Assembly: GCA_002869305.1 (NCBI GenBank)
Contig: PKTC01000057.1
Span: forward strand, 16,651-38,787
Direction of reading: 5' to 3'
Length of the DNA stretch: 22,137 nt
From: Marinilabiliales bacterium
Lineage (GTDB): Bacteria; Bacteroidota; Bacteroidia; Bacteroidales; UBA12077
Shown: positions 16,479 to 22,137 of the stretch, one piece after another
How positions within the stretch are numbered: the stretch's first letter is position 1
How the letters are laid out: the number at the start of each line of letters is the position of its first letter
Program-made: the position numbers and the translations under genes
The notes under the pieces: generated by a model
The model's database searches: none
Seen by the model: the letters and a program-made list of their open reading frames with translations, nothing else
What the model was told of the DNA's origin: nothing

Positions 16479-16630
16479 CACAAAAATAGTACCTTAACAT
16501 AGTTATACGGCATGCAATAACTTGTTTTAGTACAATTCATATTCTTAATTATTTATTAAGAAAGAATATTACAAATTACTAATAACCAAAGTTTAAAAAT
16601 GTTTGGCTCGAACTAGGCAGGCATTGTTGA

Positions 16631-18889
16631 ATGATTAATAAAAGACTATCTATGAAAGCCTTTCTTTTAAAACAAGTAATTATAATTGCTTTTCTTATGG
16701 GAATCGCCTTTCCTATAAATGCGCAAATTGTTATCAATGAGGTTTTAGCTTCAAATACCTCTACCAACCTTGATGATAAATCTAAAAACTTTTGTGATTG
16801 GATTGAGCTTTATAATAATAGTGACAGGGAAATATCCTTGGGAAATTGGTTTCTTTCAGATGATATAGAAAAACCAAACAAATGGGCAATTCCGTTCTAT
16901 GTATCAATTGCTCCCAACGGTTATAAGTTGTTTTGGGCTGATGGCATTAACTCTTCGAATCACTTAAATTTTAAACTGGATATTGATGGAGAAACTATTT
17001 ATCTCTTTAATGGAAATCTGGAACTGATAGATTCAATTAAATATCCACAACAATCGCCGGATATATCTTATGGAAGATGTTCAGGATCACCAAATCAATG
17101 GAATTATTTTCATGAGGTTACGCCTAACAAAATAAATCCACTGTCTGGCAATAATACATTAGATTTTTCAAAAAAACCTATTTTTTCGTTGAGTTCAGGA
17201 TTTTACCAAAAATTGTTAAAACTGAAAATTACCTGTACCGATGATAGCGAAAAAATATTTTACACTATGGATGGGTCTCTGCCAACCCAGCAATCCAAAG
17301 AATATTGGGAGCCCATTGAAATTAAAGAAAGCTCAGTTATTCGCGCACGAACCTATTCCAAAGATAAATTACCAAGTAAAGTTAATACTCAAACTTTCAT
17401 AATTAGTGAGTCTTTTACTCTTCCGACAATTTCTCTTGCTGTTGATCCAATTTACCTTTGGGATCAAAATATTGGTATTTATGTTAAAGGTGTTAATTAC
17501 GTTGATAGTGATTGGAAATCAGCAAACTATTTTCAATCATGGGAAAGACCAGTGAATGTTGAGTATTTCGACATTGATGGTAATTCTGGTTTCAATATCG
17601 ATGCCGGTGTAAGAATTCATGGAAGATCCACAAGAAATTTTGCACAAAAATCACTGGCTATCTTTGCAAGAGAGAAATATGGTACCTCATCAATAACTTA
17701 CAAATTATTTGGAGAGCAATCCCCCGATACGATGAAAACTTTTCTTCTTCGGAATGGAGGGAACGATTGGGGAATGACAATGTTTTTAGATGGCCTTGTT
17801 CATACTCTGGTTATGGCTAAAATTGATATTGATGCGCAGTTATACCGACCAGCAATTGTCTTTTTAAATGGTAAATATTGGGGAATACATAATATACGAG
17901 AAAAGGTAAACGAGTATTACATAAAAAATAAGTATCCAGGAATTTCTGAAGATTTTGATATCGTCGAATTTGACAATATGGTTGAGAAACCGGAAGCAAG
18001 CTATGGCAGCTTGGATGAGTACAATAAAATGATCGAGTTTATTAATCATAACAAACTGTCAGTTAAAGAAAATTATGATACATTAAAAAAGTGGATCGAT
18101 ATTGATGAACTTACCAATTATTTGATAACCCAGATATACATTGGTAACGGAGACTGGCCACAAAATAATTTGAAGCTATGGAAAGATCAAAGCCCATTAG
18201 GGAAATGGCGTTGGATTCTATATGATACTGAATTGTCATTTAGAAAAAGCGATGAATATACTGAGTATAGCATGATAGAAAAAATGTTTGCTGTTAACTC
18301 AGATTTTTATAAAACACCAGCTTGGTCAAATTATTTAATAAGAAATTTATTCGAAAATGAAGAATTTAAGAATGAATTTATACAACGAATGGCGATTTAT
18401 GTTCACACGGTATTTGATTCAGATCATGTATTTCATGTTATGGATAGTCTCAAAAGAAATATTGAGCCGGAAATTACTATGAATCATGAAAAATGGGGAG
18501 GTATAAAACACACCGTAGTGCCTTATTTTGCAACAGCTGCATCCAAAATGGAATGGGAGGCTAATATTGAATTTATTACGAGATATATCGAGAGTCGACC
18601 AAGTGATTTGCGAAAAAAGACCATGGATTATTTTAACCTAAAAGATACCGTTAGTTTCAAGCTTGACGTTAGCGATCAAAGGGCTGGAAAAATATCTTTA
18701 ATGGGATACACGCTTAATAATGGTGCTTTTGATGGATATGTCTTTACCGATGTTCCTATTAGGTTGGTGGCAATACCCAACGAAGGATATAAATTTGTAA
18801 AATGGAAAGGTGGAGATTACGATAGAGAATGTTCTATTCGTATTGATAAAAACAAAAAGCTTACTGCAGTTTTTGAAAAAATAGAATGA
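16631..18889 (+). CDS. Secreted lamin-tail / chitobiase-like / CotH multidomain protein (copy B)
   Basis: 752 residues, a close paralogue of the preceding gene with the same order: signal peptide (to about 32), lamin-tail domain (33-170; IVINEVLASN, FCDWIELYNN), chitobiase-like domain (about 183-258; IFYTMDGSLPT), CotH region (about 303-660; GVRIHGRSTR 327-336, LLRNGGNDW 372-380, VFLNGKYWGIHNIREK 410-425, WRWILYDTELSF 526-537) and InlB-like C-terminal repeat (about 673-752; GYKFVKWKG, LTAVF). Identity to copy A is roughly 60% by eye, and over 90% in stretches such as the RNGGNDWGMTM region. ATG at 16631 or the ATG at 16652 (Met8) are both possible; the second gives the more standard signal peptide. 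It converges on the M28 peptidase gene. Confidence 0.88.
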   Translation: MINKRLSMKAFLLKQVIIIAFLMGIAFPINAQIVINEVLASNTSTNLDDKSKNFCDWIELYNNSDREISLGNWFLSDDIEKPNKWAIPFYVSIAPNGYKLFWADGINSSNHLNFKLDIDGETIYLFNGNLELIDSIKYPQQSPDISYGRCSGSPNQWNYFHEVTPNKINPLSGNNTLDFSKKPIFSLSSGFYQKLLKLKITCTDDSEKIFYTMDGSLPTQQSKEYWEPIEIKESSVIRARTYSKDKLPSKVNTQTFIISESFTLPTISLAVDPIYLWDQNIGIYVKGVNYVDSDWKSANYFQSWERPVNVEYFDIDGNSGFNIDAGVRIHGRSTRNFAQKSLAIFAREKYGTSSITYKLFGEQSPDTMKTFLLRNGGNDWGMTMFLDGLVHTLVMAKIDIDAQLYRPAIVFLNGKYWGIHNIREKVNEYYIKNKYPGISEDFDIVEFDNMVEKPEASYGSLDEYNKMIEFINHNKLSVKENYDTLKKWIDIDELTNYLITQIYIGNGDWPQNNLKLWKDQSPLGKWRWILYDTELSFRKSDEYTEYSMIEKMFAVNSDFYKTPAWSNYLIRNLFENEEFKNEFIQRMAIYVHTVFDSDHVFHVMDSLKRNIEPEITMNHEKWGGIKHTVVPYFATAASKMEWEANIEFITRYIESRPSDLRKKTMDYFNLKDTVSFKLDVSDQRAGKISLMGYTLNNGAFDGYVFTDVPIRLVAIPNEGYKFVKWKGGDYDRECSIRIDKNKKLTAVFEKIE

Positions 18890-18912
18890 TATTTCCAGGC
18901 AATTAATTGTAA

Positions 18913-18932
18913 GAATATATCATCCTATATTC
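18913..18932. terminator. Weak AT-rich hairpin between converging genes
   Basis: GAATATA (18913-18919) and TATATTC (18926-18932) form a 7-bp stem with a six-base loop, midway in the 50 bp between two converging stop codons. The position suits a shared terminator, but the stem is weak and no clear T-run follows. Confidence 0.3.
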
Positions 18933-18939
18933 AATGTAT

Positions 18940-20586
18940 TTAGTTATTTAGCATTTGCTTTTCTCTTATTTCTTTAAATTCTGATCCTTCCTTCCACTGA
19001 GGAAATGTTGATTCTTTGCTTAATTCATATCCAATTCGAAACATGATTTGAGCATCCTCAACAACACCTAAAAATGTCCATGTTGCATGATCGTACTGAT
19101 CTGTAGGTTTATGATAGTTGTTTTTAATCCATTCTTTTTCCTTTTTTAAAGCCCATTCTTTACCAAATTCTCTTTGATCACAGTTTCCGCGAGCAAAAAG
19201 TGCAGGTACACCAACTCTTGCAAAACTAAAATGATCAGCGCGATAATACATACCGGTATGAGGGTTCGGATCAGGAAGTACATATCTGTCATATTTTTCA
19301 GCATATTTTAATACATAATCTTCTAATTCAGATTGTCCATATCCGGTTATCATAATATCCTTGTATGGCCCATAAGGAAGCATCAGATCATTGTTGATAT
19401 TAGCGACCGTTTTATTTAATGGAAAAATCGGATGTGTTGCATAGTAATACGATCCTAACAATCCTTGTTCTTCAGCTGTTGGAGATAAAAACATAATGGT
19501 TCGTGATGGCTGTTTTCGAAGGCTCTTAAATGCTTCTGCAATTTCTAACATCCATGCTGTTGTTGTTCCGTTATCTACTGCTCCGTTATATATAGAATCT
19601 CCATTTAATGGAGCTCCAATACCTAAGTGATCCCAATGAGATGAGTAAATAATCACTTCATCTTTTCTTTCTTTACCGGGGATTATTCCAATTACATTTT
19701 TAGACTTAGCAAACTTGTGATTGCTTTGTATTGCTAAACTCATTCGAGACCTCATTCTGAAAGCTTTAAACTCTCGAGACTTTGCTTTTTCTTTTAATTC
19801 ATTTAAATCAAATCCTGCTAATGAAAACAATTCTTGTGCAGCATTAAGAGTTAACCAACCTTCAATAGCACATTCAGATAAATAGTCATCTTCAGGTTGT
19901 AAATATAGCTTTGGAATAATAGCCCCATTTAAAACTACATTCCACGGATAACCAGCTGGTTCAGACTCATGAATTATAAGGATTGCTTTTGCACCTTGCC
20001 GCGCAGCCTCTTCAAACTTATATGTCCAACGACCGTAATAAGTCATTTCGTTTCCTTTAAAGAAATTCTTGTTTTCAGTTCCAAATCCTGGATCATTAAC
20101 TAAAACAACAACCGTTTTGCCTTTCACATCAATACCGGAATAATCATTCCAATTATACTCAGGAGCAACAATTCCATAACCTGCAAATATCATGTCTGAA
20201 TTTCTCACTGATATTTCGTCTTTAAGTTGTTTTGAAAAAGCAACAAAATCATCTTTATAACTGATTTCAATGGAAGCATTATACATACTTATTTTCATCC
20301 TTTTATCAGGAATGTTTGTTACTTCCACCATGGGTACTTCTTGAATATAACTTCCATTATTAGCGGGTTCTAATCCTATTCTTTTGTATTCTCTTTCAAG
20401 ATATTCTACCGTTTTTTCTTCTCCTAAGGTGAAAGGCTTTCTTCCAAGAAATTCATCAGAAGAAAATTCCTTCACAATTTTGGTCATATCTTCCTCATTA
20501 ATAGTTGATTCTGCTTGCTTATAATCAGAGCAGGATCCTAAAAATAATATTGAAAGTCCGAAATATATTATTAATTGTTTTTTCAT
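18940..20586 (-). CDS. M28 family metallopeptidase lipoprotein with PA domain
   Basis: 548 residues. The signal ends in LFLGSC, so Cys19 is the likely lipidation site. A protease-associated (PA) insert lies at about 125-245 (FAGYGIVAPEYNWNDY is its typical opening). The M28 zinc aminopeptidase core shows SSHWDHLG (His317, Asp319), NGAVDNGTT (Asp338, bridging), TAEEQG (Glu372 catalytic, Glu373), NNDL (Asp400) and YHKPTDQYD (His492), so the two-zinc centre looks complete. It probably releases amino acids or dipeptides from peptides in the periplasm or at the surface. The ATG start is fixed by the signal sequence. It lies 64 bp after prfB on the same strand with no hairpin between, so it could share the prfB transcript, although the functions are unrelated. 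Confidence 0.93.
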   Translation of the reverse strand: MKKQLIIYFGLSILFLGSCSDYKQAESTINEEDMTKIVKEFSSDEFLGRKPFTLGEEKTVEYLEREYKRIGLEPANNGSYIQEVPMVEVTNIPDKRMKISMYNASIEISYKDDFVAFSKQLKDEISVRNSDMIFAGYGIVAPEYNWNDYSGIDVKGKTVVVLVNDPGFGTENKNFFKGNEMTYYGRWTYKFEEAARQGAKAILIIHESEPAGYPWNVVLNGAIIPKLYLQPEDDYLSECAIEGWLTLNAAQELFSLAGFDLNELKEKAKSREFKAFRMRSRMSLAIQSNHKFAKSKNVIGIIPGKERKDEVIIYSSHWDHLGIGAPLNGDSIYNGAVDNGTTTAWMLEIAEAFKSLRKQPSRTIMFLSPTAEEQGLLGSYYYATHPIFPLNKTVANINNDLMLPYGPYKDIMITGYGQSELEDYVLKYAEKYDRYVLPDPNPHTGMYYRADHFSFARVGVPALFARGNCDQREFGKEWALKKEKEWIKNNYHKPTDQYDHATWTFLGVVEDAQIMFRIGYELSKESTFPQWKEGSEFKEIREKQMLNN

Positions 20587-20650
20587 AATCTGTTTAATGT
20601 AATGTTCCTTGGTAATTTAAAATTATAACTAGAAGAGAAGAAAACGTATT

Positions 20651-21740
20651 TTATTGATCTCCATATTCCATTAGAAACGCTTTGATAAAACCATCCAGAT
20701 TCCCATCTAAAACATCTTGTGTATTACCCATTTCAAATCCGGTTCGCACATCTTTAATTAATTTGTATGGATGTAAAACATAATTTCTTATTTGCGAACC
20801 CCATTCAATTTTTTTCTTTTCACCTTCCACTTTGGCTCGTTCATCCATTTGCTTTCTAAGTTCTAATTCATAAAGTTGAGATTTTAACATCCGCATTGCA
20901 TTTTCTTTATTTTTCAGTTGAGAGCGAGTTTCTTGATTTTCAATGACTATTCCGGTTGGTTCATGATGCAAACGAACTGCTGTTTCCACCTTATTGACAT
21001 GTTGACCACCGGCACCACTCGAGCGAAAAGTATCCCAGCTAATATCTCCTGGATTAATATGTATTTCGATTGTATCATCTACTACAGGAGCTACAAAAAC
21101 AGATGCAAATGAAGTGTGCCTGCGATTATTTGAATCGAACGGAGAAAGTCTCACCAAACGATGAACTCCATTCTCACTTTTTAGGTATCCATAAGCAAAT
21201 TCACCATTAAATTCTAACGTAACAGTCTTTATACCTGCTGTATCGCCAGGTTGGTAATTGACTTCTTTAACTTTGTAGTTATGACGTTCGCCCCATCGAA
21301 TATACATTCGCATGAGCATTTCTGCCCAATCGTGGCTTTCTGTTCCTCCAGCTCCAGGATTAATTTGCAAATATGCTCCTAACAGATCTTCATCTTTTCG
21401 TAACATATTTTTTAACTCAAGTTTTTCTATTAACTCCACTGTTTTAACATACTGATTGTCAACATCAGATTCCTCTATCTCTCCTTCTTTATAAAAATCC
21501 ACTGAAAGCTTAAGTTCTTCATTTTGAGTCTCAATAACTTGATAAGCATCGGTCCACTCTTTTAATTTAGATATGTGTTTTAATTGTTTTTCAGCTTCTT
21601 GGGGGTCGTCCCAAAAATCATGAGCATGCGTTTTTTGCTCTTCTTCATCGATTCGAATGATTTTATTTTCGATGTCAAAGATGCCTCCTCAGCGCATCAA
21701 CGCGCTTTTCAATATCTTTTAATTGGTCTGTAGAAATCAT
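20651..21740 (-). CDS. prfB: Peptide chain release factor 2, expressed through a programmed +1 frameshift
   Basis: Two frames joined. Translation starts at the ATG at 21740 and gives 21 residues (MISTDQLKDIEKRVDALRRH then Leu), meets TGA at 21675-21677, and by +1 slippage on CTT-T continues at GAC (21676-21674), running 341 more residues to the stop at 20651: 362 in total, close to the usual 365. Without the shift the product would be a 21-residue peptide. RF2 releases peptides at UGA and UAA. The codon-recognition SPF lies at 199-201 and the catalytic GGQ at 244-246 within SSGAGGQHVNK. Low RF2 slows termination at the internal UGA and so raises RF2 synthesis (known autoregulation). An annotation starting at the ATG at 21502 would lose the first 79 residues. 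Confidence 0.96.
21674..21689 (-). promoter_or_regulatory. Programmed +1 frameshift signal of prfB
   Basis: On the minus strand it reads AGG AGG CAT CTT TGA C: an internal Shine-Dalgarno-like AGGAGG (21684-21689), three bases of spacing, the slippery CTT and the stop TGA followed by C (poor termination context). The E. coli prfB site has the same layout with AGGGGG TAT CTT TGA C. Confidence 0.96.
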
Positions 21741-21768
21741 TAAGTTCTTATAATATTGTTTAGGAAAG

Positions 21769-21776
21769 CAAAAGTA
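21769..21776 (-). promoter_or_regulatory. -7 promoter element of prfB
   Basis: Minus-strand TACTTTTG is an exact TAnnTTTG match, 28 bp before the prfB start codon. No TTTG is seen at the -33 distance. It lies between the terminator of the upstream gene and the start codon, where a promoter is needed. Confidence 0.5.
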
Positions 21777-21798
21777 TATAATTTGAGTTAAGATAAAT

Positions 21799-21821
21799 AA
21801 AAAAAGGGAGCAAAAGCTCCC
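21799..21821 (-). terminator. Terminator of the gene entering from the right edge
   Basis: On the minus strand GGGAGC and GCTCCC pair around a TTTT loop, followed by a run of seven T. It lies 23 bp after the stop codon of the partial gene and upstream of the prfB promoter, isolating prfB from it. Confidence 0.9.
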
Positions 21822-21844
21822 CTTTTATTTTAATTAAACAAAGC

Positions 21845-22137
21845 TTAGTAACCTCCACTTTGTTCTAATTTTTCCATTTCTTTATCAAAAGTTTCTTTGT
21901 ACTTTTCATAATCATAGTCAACTTTCAAGCGCTGATCTCTTGAGAGTTTATTGTTCATAGCTTCTTCTAAAGCGTCAACATTCATTTCAATTGCCATGTA
22001 ACACTTGTATGTTCCAGCTTTGGTTTGAGTAATTTTTTCACAAATTGTTTTAACGTTGTTTAATTGCTGATTGATAACTTCTCTGTTAAGAGACTCAAAT
22101 CTTTCTTCAACTTCCTCAACATTGTTAAATTCACGAG
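21845..22137 (-). CDS. 3' part of an unidentified gene, possibly an LPP20-like envelope protein
   Basis: Only the last 97 codons are in the window, with no start. The frame is open from the edge to TAA at 21845 and is followed by a strong terminator, so it is a real gene. The piece is rich in Glu, Lys and Asn, starts REFNNVEEVEERFESLN, contains GTYKCYMAIEMNVDAL and ends in a charged helix (YEKYKETFDKEMEKLEQ) before SGGY. The TYKCYMAIEM strand resembles LPP20-type lipoproteins of Bacteroidota, a weak assignment from memory. A helical, possibly coiled-coil C-terminus is what can be seen directly. Confidence 0.75.
   Translation of the reverse strand, partial: REFNNVEEVEERFESLNREVINQQLNNVKTICEKITQTKAGTYKCYMAIEMNVDALEEAMNNKLSRDQRLKVDYDYEKYKETFDKEMEKLEQSGGY

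Noticed and set aside
12667..16607. TGTTTGGC shared upstream of the stand-alone CotH gene (12670-12677) and copy B (16600-16607) as a possible common promoter.
   Set aside because: The spacing to TA deviates from TAnnTTTG, no -33 element is present, and the distances to the starts differ (47 and 24 bp).
10240..18939. Mobile element, prophage or genomic island around the tRNA and CotH block.
   Set aside because: No transposase, integrase, terminal inverted repeats or duplicated tRNA 3' end was found; composition resembles the flanks.
20651..21502. A 283-residue RF2 starting at the ATG at 21502.
   Set aside because: The protein continues upstream in the same frame for 58 codons to a textbook frameshift site; the short form lacks the N-terminal domain.
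1..22137. CRISPR arrays, rRNA genes and riboswitches.
   Set aside because: No regularly spaced repeats, no rRNA sequence and no recognisable riboswitch core were seen on either strand.

Overview
The window looks like chromosomal DNA of a Bacteroidota (Bacteroidetes) member, probably a marine or gut Bacteroidales/Marinilabiliales-type bacterium. The signs are an AT-rich composition, promoters of the phylum type (TAnnTTTG at -7, sometimes with TTTG at -33), almost no Shine-Dalgarno sequences before genes, a TonB protein with a proline run followed by a long acidic spacer, several lipoproteins, and the large extracellular CotH/lamin-tail proteins common in this phylum. Genus-level placement is a guess.

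Layout. (1) 65-3961, minus strand: a four-gene operon encoding a small membrane protein, the mismatch-repair protein MutL and two rhomboid proteases, read leftward and probably continuing out of the window. (2) 4070-4882, plus: promoters, rplU and rpmA (ribosomal proteins L21 and L27) and a strong terminator, followed by serS with its own terminator. (3) 6303-9538, plus: a tightly packed run of a lipoprotein, an EamA-type transporter, an S41 protease lipoprotein and ruvC, closed by a symmetric terminator that also faces the converging TonB gene. (4) 10240-10916: an intergenic zone holding a tRNA-Ala(GGC). (5) 10917-18889, plus: the accessory part, with a secreted calcineurin-like phosphoesterase, a secreted stand-alone CotH kinase-like protein, and two large paralogous secreted proteins (lamin tail + chitobiase-like domain + CotH + InlB-like repeat). 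(6) 18940-22137, minus: an M28 peptidase lipoprotein, prfB (release factor 2) with its programmed +1 frameshift, and the 3' end of an unidentified gene.

How the genes relate. Most of the window is housekeeping (translation, mismatch repair, recombination). The region most likely to repay work is the 8-kb block 10917-18889: one predicted exported phosphoesterase beside three predicted exported CotH-fold proteins, which could be a small extracytoplasmic phosphorylation/dephosphorylation module. That reading is inference from family membership and adjacency. The two long CotH proteins are tandem duplicates (about 60% identical by eye) and share departures from the acidic/basic residues I would expect in the CotH fold, so they may be structural or non-catalytic. 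Two other points stand out: prfB must be read through an in-frame TGA by +1 slippage next to an AGGAGG, in a genome that otherwise hardly uses such sequences; and MutL departs from the canonical C-terminal endonuclease motifs.
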